Notes under the pieces: model-generated
Database searches by the model: none
What the model saw: the letters and a program-made list of their open reading frames with translations, nothing else
What the model was told of the DNA's origin: nothing
In this document: piece by piece, positions 36,301 to 45,164 of the stretch
How the letters are laid out: each line of letters begins with the position of its first letter
How positions within the stretch are numbered: the first letter of the stretch is position 1
From: Phytophthora colocasiae
Lineage: Eukaryota > Oomycota > Peronosporomycetes > Peronosporales > Peronosporaceae
NCBI GenBank assembly: GCA_018806915.1
Contig: JAGKQI010000105.1
Coordinates: forward strand, 1,860,001-1,924,000
Length of the DNA stretch: 64,000 bases
Direction of reading: 5' to 3'
Program-made: the position numbers and the translations under genes

Positions 36301-36716
36301 ACCAGACTGCAATCGACTCTCTGGCCTTCACTTTCACTGTGATCGACGTCGAGAATGCCCAGCAGCTCACTCAGAGCCCCACAGACGGCATCTATATCGA
36401 CGGTTTGTGGCTGCAAGGAGCCAAATGGTCCCCTACACGTCGCCTGGTTGAAGATGCCAAGCCAGGAGAAATGTTTTCCGCCATGTCCATCGTCCATTTC
36501 TTACCAGCGACGTCTGCAGTGGCCAGTAACCCGACAGTTAGTCCAGGAATCATGATGTATCCATGTCCAGTGTACAAGACATCGGTGCGTCAAGGTACCT
36601 TGTCCACCACGGGTATCTCGACCAACTACGTCATCGCCGTGCAGCTTCCGAGTGATAAACCACCGAACTACTGGGTCATGATGGGCGCTGCGTTCTTGCT
36701 CAACCTGGACAACTAA
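24381..36716 (+). pseudogene. Axonemal dynein heavy chain, seven single-base frameshifts
   Basis: About 4,100 codons of a flagellar dynein heavy chain, the ATPase motor that slides doublet microtubules. The start is taken at the ATG at 24381 (MDNGGASRDG). The tail and DHC_N2-like linker run to about 28500. Four P-loops follow in order: AAA1 GPAGTGKT (about 28617), AAA2 GPTGAGKT (29457), AAA3 GVTGTGKT (30488) and AAA4 GVGGSGKQS (31590). Then come the coiled-coil stalk (about 32270-33180), AAA5/6 and an axonemal-type C-terminus with PVYKTSVRQGTLSTTG. The length fits inner-arm types (about 4,000 residues); the exact class is not settled. The frame breaks at about 27837-27842 (run of six T), 28537, 28730, 29073, 31070, 32557-32560 (A run) and 34405. 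I see no nonsense substitution outside these shifts. Either recent decay or assembly error. Confidence 0.9.
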
Positions 36717-36991
36717 CAACATACACATAAAGTCAGCTGGCCGAAGCCGACGTAATGTAAAAACAACGTGGCATTATCTCTCTTGTCGTTAAATTGGGAG
36801 TCCAACTCGCTGGACGCCCTGTACACAAGGCTCGTGGCCTCCTGCAAGCAGCAATTGCATTGCCTTTCACTCTGCTCCTTTCTGTGATACACTACTACTT
36901 GGTCCTTCTCCAAAAAAGGGTCCTTCCTCCCTGTGTCCTTGTGGATTAATCTGCGTCCAGTAAGGGGAAAAATCAGTCCACCGTCCGCGCT

Positions 36992-37871
36992 CTAATACGA
37001 GTCCATGGAGATCGTGGACGCTCGAGAGGATGCAGGCATGAACATACTGTCACGCATACTGGGCGTGAGCGTCGAGATGCTCTCTCTGGAACCCACACTG
37101 AACGATCGGTCCACTCGCTTGCTCTTGCGCTTGTACACGCACGTGTCCTTATCTATCCGGATGCCCCACTGGAACTCGTCGGCCTTGGTCACGACGTCCA
37201 GGAACTCGTTCAGCTTGGCAATACGGTCAATAATCAATTGATCCGAGAAGAAACCGGTTAAGCTCTGAGTCTGCAGCTCTGGGATATCATGCTCACTGTT
37301 GGGGTTCTTGGCCTTGAGCGTTGCAGCCAAATTCCTGGATATTATCATTTTAGTTTGAAAGAACCGACATACATCTTCCGGCAAAGATTACGTACAAGAA
37401 GGTGCTGTATCGATGCCAAAGCACCAACGTGCCTCGGATGTCTGTCTCGATCTGCAGTTTGTACTCGACGTACTGTCGGCCCTGTTTGGTCTTAATACGG
37501 CTGCAAAGAATACATATACCGTCAATGATCAAGGAACCCCTTTTCATACATATATAGTCAATTCGATCGTACCTGTCCACCACCTTGGCCGAGAGCAACG
37601 AAATCTCGCGCATTTGGTCGATTTTAGTCTGGTATGAGTCCAGCGTCTGCCTCAGCTGCACGTGTTCGCGACGTAGGTCCACACTGGCGTTTTGCAGTGC
37701 CATATTAAGGATCGACGCGCGAAGTTTCTCGTTCTCCTCCTCGAGTTGACGCTTCTTGGACGCTGCCTCGGCTAGCTGCGCCTCATACTGACGTGCAGAC
37801 TCCTCTGCCTTGGCCACTTTGTCTGCTGCGTCCGACAGCACACGCTCCGTTCGCTTCGTCGGTGTGCCCAT
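36992..37871 (-). CDS. PX-domain protein with N-terminal coiled coil
   Basis: Exons 37871-37573, 37500-37396 and 37334-36992, with GT-AG introns of 72 and 61 nt, encode 248 residues in phase. Residues 1-100 form a heptad-rich coiled coil (AKAEESARQYEAQLAEAASK, ASKKRQLEEENEKLRASI). The rest is a PX domain: RIKTKQGRQYVEYKLQIETD, then LVLWHRYSTF, whose Arg-Tyr pair contacts phosphoinositides, and IPELQTQSLTGFF...IIDRIAKLNEFLDVV. The tail is Ser-rich (SFSVGSRESISTLTPSMRDS), a likely phosphorylated region. PX proteins bind PI3P-type lipids on endosomes; here probably a small sorting-nexin-like adaptor. It converges with the dynein gene (3' ends about 275 bp apart). Intact. Confidence 0.85.
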
Positions 37872-39052
37872 TCCTGTGTGTTGCTACGTGTTGTGTCGAG
37901 AGGTCTATCCGTTTTTTTTGCCACGCACGTATATGCACACTTTGTGTTAGTTGCTAAACGTGTTGTTACCGTTTTGTGTGAAGAGACAAAGGGGGGAGAG
38001 AAGACTTTTCTCTTCTTTATGTCACTTACGGTGCGGGGGGAGGAGGGGGATTAGCCTAAAGCGACAGGGGGGAAGCGCCGCCGGTTGAGAAAACTGGTTT
38101 CTGCTTCTCGTTCGGTTTGCTCCTGCGGCTGATGCAAGACAACTTGACGGCGCAAATGCAGCAGCTGGTTGTCTCCCTGCTCGACGTTCAGTTTCGCTCT
38201 GCGAGGCACGCCATTGGTCGAGAGATGTCTGCCCACGAGGTGACGTAAAGAAAGAGCTATTTCACTATGATTTGCGCTAAAAACGACGAATTGGACTAAA
38301 AGTAGGCTGGACGGCAGAGGCTTGGTGCTGCTGTAGTAATGCGAGCAATGCTCGCGGCATTGATCATGTCTCCGTAGCACATTAATCCTTTCTTGGGGCG
38401 AGTGCTCCTTTGCATCGGGTCTCCGCAGCCCTTGCTTGGGGCGAGTCCTCCTTTGCATCATGATTAGCGGCGCGTGCATCGAACGATGGTATTTTAACGA
38501 CGTCGTCGCGTTGCGTCGCTGTAGGAGTGGGAGCGCCACGTCAGTACATTCCACAGCAAGACGATGCGCTTGTTCGTCTTGAGCGAGGCTTGGTGGGCTC
38601 TGGAGTGAAGTCCGGTGCATGTAGTAGGGACCTTTTGCTCTTATTACTTCTAGCGACAACGGTCTCACATATTAGACCGGTGCTGCAGTGACTGCAGGCA
38701 ATTCGGTACAGCCAAAGAGGCGGCGACAAACAAGCAGTGAATTGCGGTGGGACGGGCTTACAGCGCTGAGGAGCCTGATAAAGCCGGGCGGTCAGACGCG
38801 AACGCGAATTGGCGCAAGGGTGCATTGCTATCAAATTGATACTGTACAGTACCAGTACTTCCACAGTAGAAATGCTCAGCAAAATGGTTGTCCTAATCAT
38901 GTATGTAGATGACTCGAGAGGCGAATCCCCAGCGAACTCTCCTACGTGTAAGCTTAATTAACAGCATCCAGCGCAAAGGCTTTGGCAAAGCTGGATACGC
39001 TTCAACCTTCTACTGGTACAGCAATACCAATCTTGCCCAATTCTCTACGGGT
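37872..39052. other. Intergenic stretch with old repeat sequence
   Basis: No gene seen; the 205-codon minus ORF at 38051-38668 has no motifs. It holds a 24-bp direct repeat near 38393 and 38437 (TTGGGGCGAGT(G/C)CTCCTTTG) and a dispersed repeat (see next entry). Confidence 0.4.
38640..38906 (+). repeat. Dispersed repeat, copy A
   Basis: It shares ATATTAGACCGGTGCTGCAG, CCAAAGAGGCGGCGACAAAC and GCGGTCAGACGCGAA with 61520-61735, in the same order and strand. The copies have small indels, so this is an old transposon or LTR fragment. No coding content recognised. Confidence 0.7.
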
Positions 39053-39594
39053 AGTACCGTAATATCGGTGTCAAGTGTCCGCTTTTGTTAACTGTCACCC
39101 CCCTATTCTAGCCAATCACAGACCTGATAGCGCAACAGCCAAGTAGGATTTGCTCCGCTTTGTCAAGTGTCACCCCTCAGTATTTTTGAAGCCAGTCGCA
39201 TAGTCCGAACAACCGAAGAGCAGAGAAGTGAACACTGTTCACCGAACAGGGGTGAAATGGTGGTGAGGAGACGGTTGGAAACCAAGGCTAAAGTCTGAAA
39301 CTTTTGCATTCAAGGCTGCTGCGCTTTGCATGTATGAAACCTGCAGCATGCGCGTCGTTATTACCATGTCCTATTTTCTATCTCTGGTAGCTTTAATATT
39401 CCTAGTAATAAACTACCGGTGTCTTCACTTCTGCAGAGTACAATACAATGCTGGAGTTGGAAGTTGCATCGTTGTACGACTTGCAAACAGCTGCGGCGGG
39501 TTTCTCTTATCTCTACACTGCACCTTGAGTTTATCCCTATCATTGGATTTGTTGGCACCAGGGGGGTGACACTTGACACCGATATTACGGTACT
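39053..39594. mobile_element. MITE-like element with 27-bp perfect terminal inverted repeats
   Basis: AGTACCGTAATATCGGTGTC with seven further bases (39053-39079) is the exact reverse complement of 39568-39594. The enclosed 542 bp have no transposase. No clear target duplication is visible. It lies about 95 bp upstream of the flavocytochrome start and so could affect its promoter. The internal word TGTCAAGTGTCACCCC recurs near 39166. Confidence 0.7.
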
Positions 39595-39689
39595 TGTGCA
39601 TGCCCTAAAAGCAAAGGAATCAGGCAGCATGATTGGTCAATTCTGCTGACTACCCGCACGCATTCTGATCACCGGATTGCTCTCGGATT

Positions 39690-42050
39690 ATGAGTGTACG
39701 CGTGGACATGGAGCGCCACCGAGCCCCGTTCTCTCCGCCTCGTTCACCCGAGACGGACCCAGACCTTGATCTGCTCTTAGACCAAGACCTGGACGACGAC
39801 GAGTTCGACCGCCTCATCGCTTCGCGCACATCTCCCACCGGTTCGAAACGCAGTGGCATGAGGCTTTTGCAAAAGCCACAGAAAGCGGCGGCACTGCAAA
39901 TGCTCTCGAATGCAAAACGCAGTGGTGCTAAAGTGTTTCTAAAAATTTGCAGTGCGTGGATTCTCTTCGGTCTGTTGTGGATCCGCTGGCCGATTTACTA
40001 CCGAGAAGTGTTTCCGTCATTGGAAACGCGATTAGGTGACAAAATGGAGGTGGAACCTTTCGTGGTTTCCGTTGCTCTGGTGTTTCCTTTCCTTTTGGCC
40101 GGCGCAATTTTCTATTGGAAACAAGAATCTGTCGGTTCTTTGGCCAATTGGGGAAAGCAACTAAAGGTTTTACAGTGGGTGAAAAGACATCCAAGTATCG
40201 GCAAAAGTTTCGGATTCGACGCTGTTGATGTGGTTTTAATCTGTGGTTTTTTGCTGTTGCAACTGAACCTGGTGGTGGGGAAATTACTGATCGACAAGGA
40301 AAATGGCAAATTGGCGAAATCGGGATATCTGGACCGTACAGCACGTGCTTTCGGTATGAACGGGCTGTATGCAATGGTTTTATCAGTGGTTCTTGTTGCA
40401 CGACAGTCGTTTTTGCACAAATTCTTCGGCTTATCCGGTGAACGGGCGGCACGATATCACGTTTTAAGTGGTCAATTTGGCTTTGTCATGCTCATGTTGC
40501 ATGGTGTGCTGTACATTTTGGTGTGGTACATGCAAGGCAAGGTGGAAAAGATGCTATTCCCATGTTTGGATGAAAGCTGCACACCAAAACAACAATACGG
40601 TACAACTCGAAATTTTTTCGGGGCTGTTGCGCTATTGCCATTATTGATTGTCGCAGTTTCCTCGATGGAGTGGGTGCGACGTCGATTTTTCCAACGTTTT
40701 ATCATGTTACACTGCTTGAGCGCAATTTTTGTGGTGTTCACAGCTTTGCACTATTACGCTGCGTTGTTCTGGCTCGTACCGGCAATTGTGTTGTACGGAA
40801 TCTACCGTACCGTTTCAGCTTTTGGTCGTGGAAAAGCAAGTGTGGTATCGGCAACTGTAATGAGTCACAAAGTTTTTCAATTGGAACTGCGACGTTCGAC
40901 TTCAGGAAGATCAGATTTTTTACCAGGACAGTACGTCTACATTAAAGTGGATGTAATTGGCAACCAGTGGCATCCGTTTACCATCAGTTCCAGTCCGCTA
41001 CGGAATCGTCACTCGTTCCTGCTTGATGCCAAGGTACAAGGACCTTTCACCTCTCAACTAGTGACATTGATGAAAACACACCAGCTTAACACTGTCCATG
41101 TGGATGGATACTACGGCTCCGAAATCAAGCTATCTCCTCACATGATTTTTGTAGCAGGAGGCAGTGGAATGACCCCGTTTCTAAGTGTTCTGGATCACAT
41201 TAGGGCTCTTGCGGACGCTGAACATCGTGATGAAGTGTCACTAGATAACTCCGAAATGCCGACCACCGTGTGGATTATCTGGACATGTCGTGACTTGGAG
41301 TTTCTAGAAGCAAACGCAGAATTGCTGGATGCAGTGAATCGTTGTTCGCGGTGGAAATGCAAAATATGGCTACATCATACTCGTGCCAATGGAGTTGGAT
41401 ACGATGAGGACGACGACGATACCCAAACGGAGCCGGATGATCTATCAGAAGAAGCTTCTCCACGTGCTCAACGCTTCTATCCGTCGTCATTAGAGCGTCA
41501 TGCATTTTCAGGGCATAACTACATGCTGGGTCTTCCGTTGTTTATCGGAACGACACTAGGTTGTGTGTTGTTGATGCTGTGGGTATTCAGGCTTCAAGGG
41601 TTTACCGCCAGATCGTTCACTAGACGGACGCTGTTGCTGGTTGCAGGTGCGATTGGTGCTGCTATTGGTGCCAGTGTCGTGTTGTATTCGTTAAAACGTT
41701 TGAATGCCAAAAACGACGACGGACGAAACGGAGCCATGGGTGTTGCAATGGGAGAAATGGAAGTGGAGGCTTTTGATGTGTCAAGTCCTGCGCCACCTGC
41801 TACTCCCCGTTCAATGCCAACACCAGCGCAATCACTGCTTAACCGCAACTTCCTGATCGAAAAGGAGCGTCCAGATTTGAGTTCACGACTGCGTGCTGTA
41901 CACAGTGAAATCCGTGAAAACTACGGTATGAAGGCAGATGTGGCTTTACTCGTGAGTGGGCCGGCAGATCTGCAGTCGGACGCGTTGCTGCAAGCACGGG
42001 GGTTCCAAGAACCTGCTTTTGAGATGCACCAGAAATCCTTCCTGTTGTGA
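39690..42050 (+). CDS. Ferric reductase / NADPH oxidase-type flavocytochrome
   Basis: A single exon of 786 residues. Residues 1-70 are acidic and probably cytosolic (LLLDQDLDDDEFDRL). Several membrane helices follow. Two pairs of histidines spaced for two b hemes are visible: YHVLSGQFGFVMLMLHG and FIMLHCLSAIFVVFTALHYY. The FAD site is HPFTISSSP preceded by FLPGQYVYIKV, and the NADPH site begins FVAGGSGMTPFLSVL. Two additional hydrophobic segments (LPLFIGTTLGCVLLMLWVF and LLVAGAIGAAIGASVVLYSL) interrupt the NAD domain, an arrangement seen in some oomycete and plant members. It moves electrons from NADPH across the membrane to Fe(III) or O2; which one cannot be decided. The reading frame is intact. 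A second Met at residue 7 is an alternative start. Confidence 0.9.
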   Translation: MSVRVDMERHRAPFSPPRSPETDPDLDLLLDQDLDDDEFDRLIASRTSPTGSKRSGMRLLQKPQKAAALQMLSNAKRSGAKVFLKICSAWILFGLLWIRWPIYYREVFPSLETRLGDKMEVEPFVVSVALVFPFLLAGAIFYWKQESVGSLANWGKQLKVLQWVKRHPSIGKSFGFDAVDVVLICGFLLLQLNLVVGKLLIDKENGKLAKSGYLDRTARAFGMNGLYAMVLSVVLVARQSFLHKFFGLSGERAARYHVLSGQFGFVMLMLHGVLYILVWYMQGKVEKMLFPCLDESCTPKQQYGTTRNFFGAVALLPLLIVAVSSMEWVRRRFFQRFIMLHCLSAIFVVFTALHYYAALFWLVPAIVLYGIYRTVSAFGRGKASVVSATVMSHKVFQLELRRSTSGRSDFLPGQYVYIKVDVIGNQWHPFTISSSPLRNRHSFLLDAKVQGPFTSQLVTLMKTHQLNTVHVDGYYGSEIKLSPHMIFVAGGSGMTPFLSVLDHIRALADAEHRDEVSLDNSEMPTTVWIIWTCRDLEFLEANAELLDAVNRCSRWKCKIWLHHTRANGVGYDEDDDDTQTEPDDLSEEASPRAQRFYPSSLERHAFSGHNYMLGLPLFIGTTLGCVLLMLWVFRLQGFTARSFTRRTLLLVAGAIGAAIGASVVLYSLKRLNAKNDDGRNGAMGVAMGEMEVEAFDVSSPAPPATPRSMPTPAQSLLNRNFLIEKERPDLSSRLRAVHSEIRENYGMKADVALLVSGPADLQSDALLQARGFQEPAFEMHQKSFLL

Positions 42051-42314
42051 TTCCAGTATTTCTGTTGTTTTTAGTATGATTCCCCGAATGAGACCGTTAT
42101 TCGATACTAAGTACATGTAGAACTACATATTGATTTCGTTTGGTACACGCATGGGTATGTAGGGAGTTCATCATAGATGGAAAAACTGTAGTACACTATG
42201 ATTTCCCTGTTTTCCAAATATCCATGTTTGTTTTGCCTTGGGTGTCCACGAGCCAGAATCATAAAACATTGTCGGAGCCTTCATGATTTATTATCCGAGT
42301 GTGTTTCAGAAATC

Positions 42315-42542
42315 TCATACTTCGCACGAGCAAGGACTGCCAGTGGTGCAGCTATCCGCGCAGCACTTAGTAAAATCTCCTCCACGCTTTTCACAGCACT
42401 GACTGATCTTGACGTTCGACTCAGAGTAGGGGTTGTTGGCACATCCAACGCTGCTCGGGCAGTAGTTAGCCGCACCAGTGGGTGTGAAAGAGGTAGCGAT
42501 GACGGCACCGACAAAGACCATAGCGCAAGTCTTGAAGTTCAT
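42315..42542 (-). CDS. PcF/SCR-like small cysteine-rich secreted protein, copy 1
   Basis: 75 residues. Start at 42542, chosen because all three copies in the window begin with the same MNFKTCAM. The frame is open further upstream, but that part is leader DNA. A signal peptide of about 24-25 residues precedes a mature part with nine cysteines, including two Cys-Cys pairs. The pattern fits the PcF/SCR family of Phytophthora secreted proteins, some of which cause plant cell death; activity of this one is unknown. The 5' leader (TCACTCAGCCAACCC just before the ATG) is conserved with the other two copies. It lies about 200 bp left of the Gypsy-1 insertion. Confidence 0.7.
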   Translation of the reverse strand: MNFKTCAMVFVGAVIATSFTPTGAANYCPSSVGCANNPYSESNVKISQCCEKRGGDFTKCCADSCTTGSPCSCEV

Positions 42543-42746
42543 CTTTGGCGGGTTGGCTGAGTGAGACTTGGGGGTGAGGAGGCAAAAACAAAAATGAACT
42601 TGTTCCAGCTCATTGTGAAGGCCATAGACACCGTGTGCTTGAACCATTAATACAGCAACCTAGCGTGCTGTGCAAAGGTATAAAATGTTGATGCTACCAT
42701 TTGGATGATGCTGCACTGTAACTCGATCAAATATTTGGGATAGTTT

Positions 42747-43578
42747 TGTAACAGGTTGGTTCCGGAGACGAGCCAAAGCTGTGAACCGACCGCTCAGCGA
42801 CTGCTTGAAGTGAGACGGCGAGAACTTCAACCTGGATCTGAGTTGGATCTTGAAGCCGTCTACGGGAGTGACACTGACTGCGATCGAAGTGCCAATAGGA
42901 GAGACCGTAGTGGATGACGGCACGAGTCACTTCGAAGTGCGATCTTGAATGGACGTGCACTACGAGAAGACGACGCACGATGAGCAAGCAGCCAGTTCGG
43001 AATTCGCAGGGTGGAGAGCAGTTTGCAATCCGACGGGTGATCAGTACGAAATCCGACGAGTGAGGTGCACTCCTCAAACGACGAAGTGTGCACAAAGCGA
43101 CCGAGTGGTCGTACGAGAGGGAACAAAGGGCGGCGGTCTGAGGAGGGGCGTCAGGGACGCGGACTTCCAGGGAGAGCACGTCAGATTCAAGCACCACGAT
43201 AGGAGGACTATCAGGTTTCCAAGCGGTGACGAACGTGGCAGCCAGCAGTGAGCCTCGAGAGGGAGACTCACCTGGTACGGCCTGGAACGGGAGTCGCGGG
43301 ACTTGGAGGACGAGCAGTTAGTACTGTCGTGAGCGCAGGAGAACCAACGAGACTGACGTCTACGAAGGAACGAAGGAACGAAAGACGAAAGTAGAAGTCT
43401 ATTAGGCTTTTAATATAAATAGGTGCGTTCGTGTGGCAGCATCGAACGAACCGGCGCGGTGAACCGAGCCAACAGGAGCGTGTGAAGTTGAAGTGTGCTC
43501 TTTAGCACCCGATCCTTGGATATTCCGCCCGGCAGCACCATCTATTCGACCCGCTGGTGGGCAGTGAGACTGAACCCA
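42747..43578 (+). repeat. Gypsy-1 5' LTR
   Basis: 832 bp, TG...CA. Followed five bases later by a candidate primer-binding site TGGTGGTCATACAGGGG (43584-43600). Confidence 0.9.
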
Positions 43579-44454
43579 TTTCATGGTGGTCATACAGGGG
43601 CTTGTCTCACTGCAACAAAGGCGCCTACGGAATCTAACGAGAGTAATGACGAGTCAATCAAGAGACAGGCTCGTAAGAGGGCCACGAGGAAACAGGTGTC
43701 GACGCGATCGAGAAGCACGAGGCAAAGAAACTCACAGAGTCGTCAAGCAGCGAGTGATGAAGTAGCAGGTGTTGCCCGAAGTAGCAGTGACGAAGCCACG
43801 ATCAGCCCTGAAGAGTATGAAGACAAGCGAGCGCCGTCAGCGAGAGAAGTCAATGACCCCATGGTGACGACAAGGAGTCAAGCGCACAGAGAATGGGAAG
43901 AAGCTGAGCGATTCCTCGCCAGAGCAGAAGTGAACGAGGATGTACTGGAGCGAGTTATGGGGCATGAACCTGGCAATCCACCTCCAGACCAAGACGTTGT
44001 TGAAGATGCACCACGGGCACTTGTGGAAATGGAAGTTATGGCAGCGGAACTAAAAGCGCTCCGAGAAGTAGTTCGACAGCTAAGGCTGCGCCGTAATGAG
44101 AATCCACCACGTAGACAGCAACGAACTGGACGGGACGACGGCCGTGCGTGTGGAGAACCACAAGGTCGGTATCGGCAAGCCCTACGAAGAGATAACGATG
44201 AACGAGAGCCCAGTGTTGGACGAAGACGGACGTCAGATCGTGAACGAGGAGGAATGTCTCGAGATCGCCAAGGGGCACCACCGAGACGCCGTGTGGAACG
44301 CCGACGACGTGGGCGACCAGGAGGGGATGATCAACCGTCTTCTTCCAGAAGTAGTGCCTCTGATGTGGTGAAGTGGACAAGAAGATTTTTCGGAAAGGCG
44401 ATTGCAGCCACGAAGCCCAGAGAGCCGGAGCAAGCGACAGGGGGCGACCTGTGA
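43579..44454 (+). pseudogene. Gypsy-1 ORF1 / gag N-terminal region
   Basis: The plus frame, open from within the LTR, ends in TGA at 44452-44454, which overlaps the Gypsy-2 target duplication. The product is strongly charged: Arg/Ser-rich, then MVTTRSQAHREWEEAERFL, a leucine-heptad segment (MAAELKALREVVRQLRLRR), and an Arg-rich nucleic-acid-binding-like section (RRRVERRRRGRPGG). It ends with GGDL and a stop. There is no zinc knuckle here; those lie at 54900, on the far side of the nested element. Confidence 0.6.
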
Positions 44455-44457
44455 TGC
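44453..44457. repeat. Gypsy-2 target-site duplication, left copy
   Basis: GATGC directly before the LTR start at 44458; the same five bases follow the other LTR at 52246-52250. Confidence 0.92.
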
Positions 44458-44869
44458 TGCAGCGGGGCTGCGTAGGTGTGCACGGCACAGAGGAAGTTGG
44501 GTTGACTCGTAGAGTCCTGCTTGCAAGGCACTAGCCTTCGGTTCTATACAAGAACCAAGTAGTCCACTAAATACGGGACTCTCACAATCAGTGTCCCTAT
44601 AATAAAGGAACTAACACTAATTATGTAAAATGCAAACTGATTTTTATTTATTTTATTGCCCTAATCCTGAATGTAACGGATTTAGTATCTAACATACTAA
44701 ATCCTAATCAAATGTAATGTGTGGCTCTGAGCTAACAGCCAGCAACTGGCTACATGTGTGACGTGTGAGAAACACTATGTGTTGTACACGGATCTGTGAC
44801 TTGTGACCTGGATGGTGTATACCACACCTATTGTAGCCAAGGCGCGCAGCGCCGTGTAACCCGGTTACA
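44458..44869 (-). repeat. Gypsy-2 3' LTR
   Basis: 412 bp, read on the minus strand TGTAACC...GCTGCA. It holds the A/T-rich block TTTTTATTTATTTTATTGCC (44641-44660, plus strand). Adjacent to the PPT. Confidence 0.95.
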
Positions 44870-44886
44870 CCCTCCCCCACCAAACC
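44870..44886 (-). promoter_or_regulatory. Gypsy-2 polypurine tract
   Basis: On the minus strand GGTTTGGTGGGGGAGGG directly abuts the 3' LTR. This fixes the element's orientation independently of the genes. Confidence 0.85.
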
Positions 44887-45164
44887 GTGGATACGGAGTA
44901 TCTACAACTGTAGACATAACTGCCTTGTCAAGGCCTGTCACCGGCAACTTTCCGATAAAGAAATCTCTCAACGAGAGTGCGCGGGTGCGCTGGCTCAACG
45001 AGCACATTCTTCAATTCTCCCCAGCGAGCCAACCGCTCCTGAGGTGTCCAGTGACCAGGCGTCTACGCCCCAGCGCCTCAGCGCTTTCCGGTCCTGAGCC
45101 CTCGGCTCCTCTCACGCTCTCCGATTCGGAGTATTTCGCGGCGTCTCGCCTTCGCTACGGAGCG

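Noticed and set aside
38051..38668. 205-codon minus ORF
   Set aside because: No motif and biased composition; it overlaps repeat DNA.
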